From: Flavobacteriales bacterium
Lineage (GTDB): Bacteria; Bacteroidota; Bacteroidia; Flavobacteriales_D; Sanyastnellaceae
Length of the DNA stretch: 43,087 nt
Direction: 5' to 3'
NCBI GenBank assembly: GCA_027488435.1
Contig: JAIYBR010000256.1
Location: forward strand, 1 to 43,087
In this document: piece by piece, positions 1 to 8,543 of the stretch
Layout of the letters: each line of letters starts with the position of its first letter
Position numbering within the stretch: position 1 is the stretch's first letter
Made by a program: the position numbers and the translations under genes
Notes under the pieces: model-generated
What the model was told of the DNA's origin: nothing
The model's input: the letters and a program-made list of their open reading frames with translations, nothing else
The model's database searches: none

Positions 1-963
1 ATTTTCGGCACCCTCTACGGATGGACCTGAACCACCTGTTATTGCTGCATAAAGTGCAGCAACTATGGCTCCTTCTTGTGAAGGTTTTATAGCTACACGC
101 ACATCACTATTGGAGCCTGTAAGCGACATGTTGCTTTCGAACTGAAAGTGCTTGCTCATCCACTCGCCTTCTGGTTTGCGGGTTTTTGCGTATTCAACTG
201 AAAAAGCAGAGGGTATTAGCCAGGTTCCAAGAAAATCAGCTGAAATACTAACGATTGTTTTCGCTTTTGAAAACTCATAAACAGGAATTGCTCCGCCATT
301 TGCTTTAGCAAGACCGCTATACGATATAGTATCGTACTGCACATGCTTCACTTTACCAGCATATTTCGCGCTGAACTCGTTGATAGCGCGCTGCGTGCTT
401 GGGCTGATGATGGTGTTGGAAACGATGCGAATGCTGTTGGCAGAAGCCAAAGCAGCCTTCACTTCGGTGTCGAGTGTGTTCCAATCGATATCGTTACCAC
501 CTTTTTTCGGGCCTTTCAATCGCGCACCATCATAGAGACCTAGAACCGACGCATTCATGCGCGAATTCAATCCTCCACCTGCCATTCCGTGGTCTTTATT
601 GCCCTTGATATGGATAGGGCGACCTTCGCGGGTTTTAACCAACAGGTTGCCGTAGTCATTTCCGTCGTAATAAGTAGACGCATAATAGTTAGCTACGCCG
701 GGAGTAATTTCTTCCGGTTTCACTACATATGGAATCGACTTTACAACCGGTGTTTCGCAAGCCGCAAGAGTTGCAGCAGCCAAACCAAAACCCATGAACT
801 TCAAGAAGTCACGGCGTCCGGTATTCGATTCGTTTAGATTTTCATCGTTCAGAAAATCTTGCACACTTTGATCACGCTTGAACTCTGAGGTTAGCGCTTC
901 CTGAGCAGCTGCTGTGTTCTGCAACTCATCTAGGCTCGACCAGTATTTCTTAGTTATTCCCAT
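1..963 (-). CDS. actB: TAT-signal molybdopterin oxidoreductase / Fe-S subunit of alternative complex III (ActB-like), C-terminus outside window
   Basis: Reverse-strand reading from ATG at 963: MGITKKYWSSLDELQNTAAAQEALTSEFKRDQSVQDFLNDENLNESNTGRRDFLKFMGFGLAAATLAACETPVVKSIPYVVKPEEITPG...; twin-arginine motif GRRDFLK; lies directly downstream of actA-like gene; open to window edge. Confidence 0.85.
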   Translation of the reverse strand, partial: MGITKKYWSSLDELQNTAAAQEALTSEFKRDQSVQDFLNDENLNESNTGRRDFLKFMGFGLAAATLAACETPVVKSIPYVVKPEEITPGVANYYASTYYDGNDYGNLLVKTREGRPIHIKGNKDHGMAGGGLNSRMNASVLGLYDGARLKGPKKGGNDIDWNTLDTEVKAALASANSIRIVSNTIISPSTQRAINEFSAKYAGKVKHVQYDTISYSGLAKANGGAIPVYEFSKAKTIVSISADFLGTWLIPSAFSVEYAKTRKPEGEWMSKHFQFESNMSLTGSNSDVRVAIKPSQEGAIVAALYAAITGGSGPSVEGAEN

Positions 964-996
964 GGAGGTTAATCCGTGTTATTCGATTTAATACTA

Positions 997-2385
997 TTAA
1001 TAGTGGCATTTGCCGCATTCCCAACCGCCCAATTCACGAACAGTTGCTGAACCATCTTCCATAATTTCACGCAGTGTGCGCTGGCCTACTTCTGAAGCTT
1101 TGTAGCGCTCATGCATCTGCTGGTAGTAGGCGCTTCCGGCCATGTCCACTTCCTTCTTGTTGTGACACTCGAGGCACCATCCCATTGTGAATGGGCGCTT
1201 TTCGAGTTTCACTAAACCAACCACATCTTCTTGAGAGTTGATTTCCTCGGCCGTTGGCACGTGACCTACAGTATACATATTCTGTGGACCGTGACAGTTC
1301 TTACAATCAATCTTACCAACTGTAACGTGAGCGGAGTGATTGAAGTAAACGTGATCCGGCAAGTTGTTTACCTTGTTCCAAACGATGGGCTTCTGCTCAT
1401 ACCCTTGGATGTAAGAACCTGTTGCTGGGTCGAATCCTATGGCATCATAGATTTTTTGAATCTCCGCTGTTCCGGTAATTGCACCCTTCTTAATCCCCTT
1501 GTGACAGTTCATACAAACATTCACAGAAGGAATACCTGCGTGCTTCGACTTCACAGCACTGCTGTGGCAGTAGTTACAATCGATTTCGTTTTGACAATTG
1601 TGAATGGCGTGTGAGAACCAGATAGGCTGATCTGGCGTGTAACCGTCATAGACACCAATGTCCATAAGGCTCTTGTAACCAACAACAGCGAAGTAACAGA
1701 ATAAGAACAGACCAATCACAGAAACAAATTTGCGATTAGCCCACATCCATGATTTAGTAGACTGCCAGTACGACATTTCAACAACCGCAGGAAGACCCTC
1801 ACGCTCATTGATAGCATTTTTCAATGACTTAGAAATGTTTGCCGCTGTTACAGCTATAATGGCCAGGATAGAACCAATGATGATGAACCATACAGTGCCA
1901 TCACTCTCTTCGTTCTTTTCCTTTTCTGCAGCAATCTCTTCAAGCGTCATGCATTTATTCACAGCACCCGCACCACCTGCTGGGGCAGCAGCATCAGCGG
2001 CAGACTTCACATAGGTAAGAATGTCCTTGATTTCCGCCTCGCTTACAGCTTGTGCTGCCATCCAATTGAATGTCGGAACCCACTTATCTACAAGAGCTTT
2101 AATGTAAGGATCACCGGTAGCAGCAGCCGCCTGTGGATTCTGAATCCATTTAACGATAAGAGCATCTTTTCCTTTCCAGCGCACGTCGATGTCCTTGAGA
2201 CCCGGAGCGGCAAGAACCTCTTCTGAGGTCTTGTGGCAAGATGCGCAGTTAGCCTTAAACAATGACTCCCCTTTTGCGGCATCTCCACCCTCGAAAATGC
2301 CTCCAAAGGCATTGAAAGTGAGGAACATTGCCGCCGAAAAAGGAACCAGAATTTTGCTGATAAAACTTCTTGAAAGCCTTTTCAT
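997..2385 (-). CDS. actA: Multiheme c-type cytochrome, ActA-like subunit of alternative complex III with N-terminal monoheme cytochrome c domain
   Basis: Six CXXCH motifs (CASCH, CNYCH, CMNCH, CKNCH, CLECH, CGKCH); N-terminal signal peptide; TM segments; adjacent to actB-like gene. Confidence 0.85.
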   Translation of the reverse strand: MKRLSRSFISKILVPFSAAMFLTFNAFGGIFEGGDAAKGESLFKANCASCHKTSEEVLAAPGLKDIDVRWKGKDALIVKWIQNPQAAAATGDPYIKALVDKWVPTFNWMAAQAVSEAEIKDILTYVKSAADAAAPAGGAGAVNKCMTLEEIAAEKEKNEESDGTVWFIIIGSILAIIAVTAANISKSLKNAINEREGLPAVVEMSYWQSTKSWMWANRKFVSVIGLFLFCYFAVVGYKSLMDIGVYDGYTPDQPIWFSHAIHNCQNEIDCNYCHSSAVKSKHAGIPSVNVCMNCHKGIKKGAITGTAEIQKIYDAIGFDPATGSYIQGYEQKPIVWNKVNNLPDHVYFNHSAHVTVGKIDCKNCHGPQNMYTVGHVPTAEEINSQEDVVGLVKLEKRPFTMGWCLECHNKKEVDMAGSAYYQQMHERYKASEVGQRTLREIMEDGSATVRELGGWECGKCHY

Positions 2386-2425
2386 TACTGATATTTTATG
2401 CTGTATGGCAGGTTTAAACGCGCGG

Positions 2426-2433
2426 CAAATTTA
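2426..2433 (-). promoter_or_regulatory. Candidate Bacteroidota -7 element TAAATTTG upstream of actA-like gene
   Basis: Matches TAnnTTTG consensus; about 40 nt upstream of ATG at 2385. Confidence 0.5.
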
Positions 2434-2607
2434 TACGCCACAAGCCATTGACATTCGTGTGACAAAAAGAATGTTAACAATTTAAACTCGTTCCAAATAA
2501 AGCCCTAGAGAAGGAGGTTAAGGAGCTGAATGATATTTAGTTATCTCGAATCTCTACGGTGCCAAACCTCAATTAAATTCACAATCCCTATGAACAAAAC
2601 AGAGTTA

Positions 2608-2615
2608 TACCTTTG
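2608..2615 (+). promoter_or_regulatory. Candidate -7 element TACCTTTG
   Basis: Matches TAnnTTTG; 10 nt gap to ATG at 2626. Confidence 0.5.
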
Positions 2616-2625
2616 CCGACTAACA

Positions 2626-3048
2626 ATGAAAACAACCCTGCTCTCCATTTGCCTGTCACTTTGCTTGTATAAAAGCACCCTTTCACAACATGATAGCCTT
2701 GTAACTTCTAAAGGCGATGTGACTATTCAGGCAGACTCTTCGATTATCAAGCTTGAACGTAGCATGCGCAGGTTCAAACAGGTGAAAGGATATCGCGTTC
2801 AGATTTTCCTCGGGCCGTTGGAGGAAGCAAAAGCAGAGCGCAATAAGTTTCTGTCACTAGGCCTTCCATATTCAGCATACATGAAACAAATCGTACCTGA
2901 GCACGCCTTGCAAATCGGCGATTTCGCAACACGCATGGAATTAGATAAATGTTTATCTGAGTTAGAAGAATACTATCCAAAAGCATTTGCTGTTGTCGAT
3001 GTAATCGAACCGCAAAAATCGAAAGGAGCACCTAAGCCAGGTAGATAG
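2626..3048 (+). CDS. Secreted SPOR-domain-like protein
   Basis: Signal peptide MKTTLLSICLSLCLYKSTLSQ; C-terminal half YRVQIFLGPLEEAKAERNKFLSLGLPYSAYMKQIVPEHALQIGDFATRMELDKCLSELEEYYPKAFAVVDVIEP resembles SPOR fold; start moved from ORF start 2530 to in-frame ATG 2626. Confidence 0.65.
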   Translation: MKTTLLSICLSLCLYKSTLSQHDSLVTSKGDVTIQADSSIIKLERSMRRFKQVKGYRVQIFLGPLEEAKAERNKFLSLGLPYSAYMKQIVPEHALQIGDFATRMELDKCLSELEEYYPKAFAVVDVIEPQKSKGAPKPGR

Positions 3049-3092
3049 AACAGGAACTGATAAAATTTAGTTTTTCCGCGAAAGCGCCCAAT

Positions 3093-3100
3093 TACATTTG
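3093..3100 (+). promoter_or_regulatory. Candidate -7 element TACATTTG for hmgA-hppD operon
   Basis: Matches TAnnTTTG, 19 nt before ATG 3120. Confidence 0.5.
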
Positions 3101-3119
3101 CTTCCACAACCCGATCCAA

Positions 3120-4280
3120 ATGCCCTTTTACCATCAACTCGGAAACATTCCTCACAAGCGACACATCATTCACGAAAAGCCTGGGGGTGGAATATACTAT
3201 GAGCAACTCTTCGGAACGGAAGGGTTCCACGGCATGAGCTCACTGCTCTATCACACACACCGGCCTACGATGATCCGGTCGATTTCAGAACCGGTCTTCG
3301 CTGGCCCCATAGCAGCTGTCGATTACAACATATCGCCCATGATGCTGAAGGGTTGGGATGTAAAACCAACTCCCGACTTTTTGGAAAGCCGCACCTACAT
3401 GCTGTTCAATAATGACTTGAACATCGCCCTTGCCGCACCGCAAAAAAGTTTGACAGACTATTTCTATAAAAACGCGGATGCCGATGAGATGCTATTCATC
3501 CATAAGGGATCAGGGGTATTGCGCACGTTGCTTGGCAACATTACTTTCAGCTACGGGGATTATCTGATCATACCGCGCGGCATGATTTATCAGATTGACT
3601 TTACAACATCAGAAAACCGTCTTTTCATAGTAGAATCCAACTCTCCCATCGTCACGCCTAAGCGGTATCGCAACAACTTCGGTCAGTTATTGGAACACTC
3701 ACCATTCTGTGAGAGAGATATTCGCAGACCCCAGCAACTGGAAACCCACGACGCCAAAGGAGATTTCATTCTGAAAGTGCGCAAGCAACAACACATGCAT
3801 ACGCTTGTATATGCCTCTCATCCATTTGATGTTATTGGATGGGATGGCTACAATTATCCCTATGCATTCAGCATTCACGACTTCGAGCCAATCACGGGCC
3901 GCATACATCAACCACCACCTGTGCACCAAACATTCGAAGCGCACAACTTTGTTGTGTGCTCGTTCTGCCCGCGTTTGTACGACTATCATCCGAAGTCCAT
4001 TCCGGCACCTTACAACCACAGCAACATCGATAGCGATGAAGTACTCTATTACGTTGATGGCGACTTCATGAGCCGCAATCATGTGGAAAAAGGCTACATT
4101 TCGTTACATCCGGGTGGCATTCCTCACGGTCCGCACCCTGGAGCAGCCGAGAGAAGCATTGGACAAAAAGAAACAGCGGAGCTTGCTGTAATGGTGGATA
4201 CTTTCCGCCCTTTAAAAGTTACGAGCGACGCCATTCAACTCAACGACGACACTTACAAAACCAGTTGGTTAGAATCATAA
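3120..4280 (+). CDS. hmgA: Homogentisate 1,2-dioxygenase
   Basis: Cupin-type sequence with PAPYNHSNIDSDEVLYYVDGDF and HPGGIPHGPHPGA motifs; immediately upstream of hppD. Confidence 0.9.
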   Translation: MPFYHQLGNIPHKRHIIHEKPGGGIYYEQLFGTEGFHGMSSLLYHTHRPTMIRSISEPVFAGPIAAVDYNISPMMLKGWDVKPTPDFLESRTYMLFNNDLNIALAAPQKSLTDYFYKNADADEMLFIHKGSGVLRTLLGNITFSYGDYLIIPRGMIYQIDFTTSENRLFIVESNSPIVTPKRYRNNFGQLLEHSPFCERDIRRPQQLETHDAKGDFILKVRKQQHMHTLVYASHPFDVIGWDGYNYPYAFSIHDFEPITGRIHQPPPVHQTFEAHNFVVCSFCPRLYDYHPKSIPAPYNHSNIDSDEVLYYVDGDFMSRNHVEKGYISLHPGGIPHGPHPGAAERSIGQKETAELAVMVDTFRPLKVTSDAIQLNDDTYKTSWLES

Positions 4281-4302
4281 TCACTCACTTCATTTTCGAA
4301 CT

Positions 4303-5442
4303 ATGAAAATCGACAACACCTCGCTTCAACTTGAGAAAACAGTGGCAGAAGCGGAAGACTTTTTACCCTTGTTGGGCACCGACTATGTTGAGCTTTACGT
4401 AGGAAACGCAAAGCAAGCAGCATACTATTATATCTCCGCTTGGGGTTTTCAGCCATTGGCCTATTGTGGTCTGGAAACCGGAGTTAAAGACCGCGTTTCC
4501 TATGTGCTTCAACAAGACAAAATACGCCTGGTACTTACATCAGCCCTTCAGCCAGATGGTCCTATAAATGCGCACGTGAACGCGCATGGCGATGGCGTTA
4601 AAGTAATTGCGCTTTGGGTTGATGATGCCACGAAAAGCTGGGAAGAAACCACTGCTCGCGGCGGACAAAGTTGCATGAAGCCGGAAACCCATGTCGACGA
4701 AAACGGCAGCGTAGTGCTTTCCGGAATACATACCTATGGTGAAACGCTACACGTTTTCGTAGAGCGTAAAAACTACAACGGTATTTTCCTTCCCGGTTAT
4801 AAAGCCTGGAACCCGAACTACAAAGCACCGGAAGTGGGTTTGAAATTCATCGACCACATGGTGGGCAATGTTGGCTGGAATGAAATGAACAAGTGGTGTG
4901 AATTCTATGCAAAAGTGATGGGCTTCGCACAACTGGTTTCGTTCGACGACAAAGACATCAGCACCGACTATACCGCTCTCATGAGTAAGGTTATGAGCAA
5001 TGGCAATGGCCGAATCAAATTCCCGATAAACGAGCCCGCAAGCGGCAAAAAGAAATCACAGATTGAAGAGTACATCGACTTCTATCATGGTGCAGGAGTG
5101 CAACACATCGCAGTAGCTACCGAAAACATCGTTGAGACTGTCACAGCATTGAAGGCGCGCGGCGTAGAATTCCTTTACGTTCCTGAGACCTACTACGATG
5201 ATGTATTGGATCGTGTGGGCAAAATCGATGAAGACCTTGCGCCCTTAAAAAAACTGGGCATTCTGATCGATCGCGATGATGAGGGTTATCTGCTTCAGTT
5301 GTTCACGAAGCCCGTACTCGATCGCCCCACCATGTTCTTCGAAATCATTCAACGCAAAGGCGCCAAGAGTTTTGGTAAAGGAAACTTCAAAGCACTGTTC
5401 GAAGCCATTGAGCGCGAGCAAGAGCTGAGAGGGACCCTGTAA
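4303..5442 (+). CDS. hppD: 4-hydroxyphenylpyruvate dioxygenase
   Basis: Two VOC-like domains; metal-ligand contexts FIDHMVGNV, GVQHIAVAT, FFEIIQRKGAKSFGKGNFKALFEAIE. Confidence 0.93.
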   Translation: MKIDNTSLQLEKTVAEAEDFLPLLGTDYVELYVGNAKQAAYYYISAWGFQPLAYCGLETGVKDRVSYVLQQDKIRLVLTSALQPDGPINAHVNAHGDGVKVIALWVDDATKSWEETTARGGQSCMKPETHVDENGSVVLSGIHTYGETLHVFVERKNYNGIFLPGYKAWNPNYKAPEVGLKFIDHMVGNVGWNEMNKWCEFYAKVMGFAQLVSFDDKDISTDYTALMSKVMSNGNGRIKFPINEPASGKKKSQIEEYIDFYHGAGVQHIAVATENIVETVTALKARGVEFLYVPETYYDDVLDRVGKIDEDLAPLKKLGILIDRDDEGYLLQLFTKPVLDRPTMFFEIIQRKGAKSFGKGNFKALFEAIEREQELRGTL

Positions 5443-5470
5443 CACGAACAGAACGTATAAATCGAAACAA

Positions 5471-5498
5471 GGGCGCGACATGATTGCGTCCTTTTTTT
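5471..5498 (+). terminator. Candidate Rho-independent terminator after hppD
   Basis: GGGCGCG-loop-TGCGTCC stem (two G-U pairs) followed by a T run. Confidence 0.5.
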
Positions 5499-5548
5499 GT
5501 CAGTCGCTGAACGAACAAATCCATGACGTGTACTTACAACTAACTTAG

Positions 5549-5556
5549 TAATTTCG
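5549..5556 (+). promoter_or_regulatory. Candidate -7 element TAATTTCG
   Basis: TAnnTTYG variant 7 nt before ATG 5564. Confidence 0.4.
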
Positions 5557-5563
5557 CGCCCGC

Positions 5564-5776
5564 ATGAATACCACCGTTTCCATCAGCTATGTCATGATCA
5601 GCGTGATGCTTTTATTGGTTGTCGCTTGCCTTTTTGCTGATTCAGCAGAGCAATGGCTGCCGGGAAATCGACGCTATGTAATGGCGGGCGTGCTAATGGT
5701 ATACACCGGTATTCGCTGGTATCGCCTTCAGGCTTTCAAAAAACGCTTAAACGATGAGCAACATGAAGCGAATTAA
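5564..5776 (+). CDS. Small membrane protein of unknown function
   Basis: 70 aa, two hydrophobic segments; overlaps start of downstream PstS-like gene, implying co-transcription. Confidence 0.65.
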   Translation: MNTTVSISYVMISVMLLLVVACLFADSAEQWLPGNRRYVMAGVLMVYTGIRWYRLQAFKKRLNDEQHEAN

Positions 5777-6692
5777 TTCATTCCTTGCTCTCGCATTGTT
5801 CTTCGTTGCGTGCAACGTTGCGCAAGACAAAAACGTAGAGTCGATTACCTCCGGCACGCTGAAATTAGGAGTCGACGAGTCCTACTCTCTGTTGATGGAT
5901 ACGGAAGTATTCACTTACTCTCATCTCAATAAGTATGCGTCAATCGAAGCACATAATGCACCGGAATCCTCCATCATCGAACAACTGCTGGCCGATAGCA
6001 TTCAAGCGGCTGTAATCGGAAGAGCGCTGACAGAAGAAGAGCTCGCCTTTTTCAAAAGCAAGCAACGGGTGCCGGAAAGCTTCTTAATCGCCAAAGACGG
6101 AATTGCGCTCATTGTGCATCCCGAGCATGCCGACAGTGTCATTCACATCGATAAAATCAAAGGCCTCTTCACCGGAACAGACAGTTTGTGGAGTCAGATT
6201 CAAGACGGAGGAAATAACAGAGCGGTGAAAGTTGTGTTCGATCACCCTGGCTCATGCAATGCCCGTTCAATTCGCGAAAAATTTGGCGTAAGCTCCTTCC
6301 CTTCCTGGTGTTTTTCGGAACAAACAACAGAGAACGTTATCAACTTCGTTCACAACAATCCCGGCAGCCTGGGTGTTATTTCGTTAAGTTGGATCAGCGA
6401 TGCCGAAGACAGCACATGCGCGAAATACCGTAAGCTTGTTCGCCCATTGGGAATTATTGAGCCAACGAATGTGATAAAACCCGACATGCCCCGAAGACCG
6501 TTTCAAGCCTATGTGTTCGATGGCACGTATCCGCTGCGCCGCGATGTGTACTACATACGCACAGGTTTGAGGGGGACCCTTGGCACAGGCTTTGCCAACC
6601 ACCTCGTCGGCGAGAAAGGCCAGCTCATCATTCACAAAATGGGAATGGTTGCGGCAAAAACACCAAACCGAACTGTCAAAATCGTAGAATAA
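5754..6692 (+). CDS. PstS-like phosphate/anion-binding periplasmic protein (PBP-like lipoprotein)
   Basis: Lipoprotein-like start MKRINSFLALALFFVACNVAQ; SGTLKLGVDESYS...AAVIGRALTEEELAFF...IVHPEHADSVIHIDKIKGLFTG...; start could be 5763. Confidence 0.75.
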   Translation: MSNMKRINSFLALALFFVACNVAQDKNVESITSGTLKLGVDESYSLLMDTEVFTYSHLNKYASIEAHNAPESSIIEQLLADSIQAAVIGRALTEEELAFFKSKQRVPESFLIAKDGIALIVHPEHADSVIHIDKIKGLFTGTDSLWSQIQDGGNNRAVKVVFDHPGSCNARSIREKFGVSSFPSWCFSEQTTENVINFVHNNPGSLGVISLSWISDAEDSTCAKYRKLVRPLGIIEPTNVIKPDMPRRPFQAYVFDGTYPLRRDVYYIRTGLRGTLGTGFANHLVGEKGQLIIHKMGMVAAKTPNRTVKIVE

Positions 6693-8440
6693 TGAATCTG
6701 AATAATTCAATCACCATGTATAAATCCTTGTTCATGATGAGTGCCTTGATGGCGCTCTCACTTTTCAGCAATGCTCAAACCCTTGCTGAAGCCACTCAAA
6801 AAACATTGAGTGAACGATTCGAATCTGCTGAAACAGATCTGAACGCAATCATAGCAAAAGAACCAACATCAGGTGCCAATTATGCCGCTGCAGGTTACAA
6901 CTATTTCTACTGGGGAATCAGCGACCAAGACGACGCCGTCGAATTAGCCGAGAAAATGGAATCTGCTGAAAAATTCTTCCGCAAAGGAATTGAGATCGCT
7001 CCTACCAACCCACTTTGTTACGTGGCATTGGGTCATCTGCAGGCCTTCCGTAAAGATGTCAACGGCTGCAACGCGCAGCTCACCAAGGCGGAAGAAATCA
7101 TGAATACAAAATCAAATAAGGTCGACAAACTTGTAAAGCAACAGGCTTATTTGAAAATGGCCGAAGCTTGCCTCATCGAAAATAACGTGCAATTAGAAAA
7201 AGCCATTGTATACCTCAACACGGCACTTCCGCTCAACGACAAGAATGCAGAAGTCTATATTCAACTGGGCGACTACTATCGCCTGCGCGACGGTATCAAC
7301 CAGAGTAATGCGATTGCACAATACAACAAGGCATTGGAAATTGACAGCAAATCAACTCGCGCTATTCTTCGCAAAGGAATGCTCTATAAGCGCGTTCAGA
7401 ACTGGGATGAGGGATTGAACTACTACAACGAGGCCATCGCGCTCGATCCTAGTTTCGCTCCTGCTTACCGCGAGAAAGCAGAGCTGTTGAAAGACGCGGC
7501 TCGTTATCCTCAAGCAATCGAGGCCTATGCGCGCTACAAAGAACTGAACGAAAACTGCCGCGTGAATCAACGTTACGCTATGTTCGTGTACCTCGCGAAA
7601 GACTACAAGAATGCATTGACTGAACTGGAAAAAGCACTGCCTTGCAACGACAAGAACGAATACATGTATCGTGTGCTTGGGTACACCTGTTTTGAAACAG
7701 GTGATTTCGCCAAAGGTCTTCAATATATGGACACCTATTTCAAACTAGCCAAGGAATCGGGCAAAGTAAAAATCTCAGGTGGCGACTACGGGCAAAAAGG
7801 AAAATTACTTTCGAAAACAGGTCAAGACTCTCTGGCTATCGACATGCTGAAGATGGCTATTAGCGAAGACCCAACCTACCTGGACGGCTATAACGAAGTC
7901 GCTTCTATTTTGATGAAACAAAAGAAATATGGTGACGCAGCGAATTATTACCAGCAAAAAATAGATCGCTCGGATAAACCTGCTCCTCTCGACTATTACT
8001 ACCTCGGTCAGTCGCGCTACCGAAACAAAGAGTATATGCTCGCAGATACAGCTTTTGCGTTGGCTACTTCAAAATATCCAGATGCAAACTTCTGGAGAGG
8101 CCGTTGTAAAAATGGAATGGAAGCTAATCCCGACCAACCCGAGGCGGGATTGGCAAAGCCGTATCATGAGAAATTCATTCAACTTGTGGGCGGCGACGCA
8201 CGATCGATAGAGGCGAATAAAAAGAACCTGATGGAAGCGTATAACTACCTGGGCATTTATTACTTGATAAAAAAGAACTACGAATGCAGCCGTGCAGCCA
8301 TCAACAAAACCCTTGAGCTGGACCCAGCGAACAAGATTGCAACAACATTGGTTTCCGACGAGTTTATATCGAAAGCAACCGGCACATGCGTTTTGTTTGC
8401 TGGTCCGAGCCCTTCGACAAACGGAACCGGAAACGAATAA
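6692..8440 (+). CDS. Secreted tetratricopeptide-repeat protein
   Basis: Signal peptide MYKSLFMMSALMALSLFSNAQ (ATG 6716 alternative start); multiple TPR motifs (AIAQYNKALEIDSKSTRAILRKGMLYKRVQNWDEGLNYYNEAIALDPSFAPAYREKAELLKD...); TAATG overlap with PstS-like gene. Confidence 0.85.
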   Translation: MNLNNSITMYKSLFMMSALMALSLFSNAQTLAEATQKTLSERFESAETDLNAIIAKEPTSGANYAAAGYNYFYWGISDQDDAVELAEKMESAEKFFRKGIEIAPTNPLCYVALGHLQAFRKDVNGCNAQLTKAEEIMNTKSNKVDKLVKQQAYLKMAEACLIENNVQLEKAIVYLNTALPLNDKNAEVYIQLGDYYRLRDGINQSNAIAQYNKALEIDSKSTRAILRKGMLYKRVQNWDEGLNYYNEAIALDPSFAPAYREKAELLKDAARYPQAIEAYARYKELNENCRVNQRYAMFVYLAKDYKNALTELEKALPCNDKNEYMYRVLGYTCFETGDFAKGLQYMDTYFKLAKESGKVKISGGDYGQKGKLLSKTGQDSLAIDMLKMAISEDPTYLDGYNEVASILMKQKKYGDAANYYQQKIDRSDKPAPLDYYYLGQSRYRNKEYMLADTAFALATSKYPDANFWRGRCKNGMEANPDQPEAGLAKPYHEKFIQLVGGDARSIEANKKNLMEAYNYLGIYYLIKKNYECSRAAINKTLELDPANKIATTLVSDEFISKATGTCVLFAGPSPSTNGTGNE

Positions 8441-8460
8441 TTGATTCCTCGATAAATACC

Positions 8461-8490
8461 AAAAAGCCACGTTTTCCGCGTGGCTTTTTT
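8461..8490 (+). terminator. Rho-independent terminator
   Basis: AAAAAGCCACG TTTTCCG CGTGGCTTTTTT hairpin with T run after TPR gene. Confidence 0.85.
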
Positions 8491-8514
8491 TATGTCCTTC
8501 ATTACCGCGTGTGT

Positions 8515-8522
8515 TACATTCG
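8515..8522 (+). promoter_or_regulatory. Candidate -7 element TACATTCG
   Basis: TAnnTTYG variant 21 nt before ATG 8544. Confidence 0.4.
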
Positions 8523-8543
8523 CTATCCTAAAATTCAACCCTA

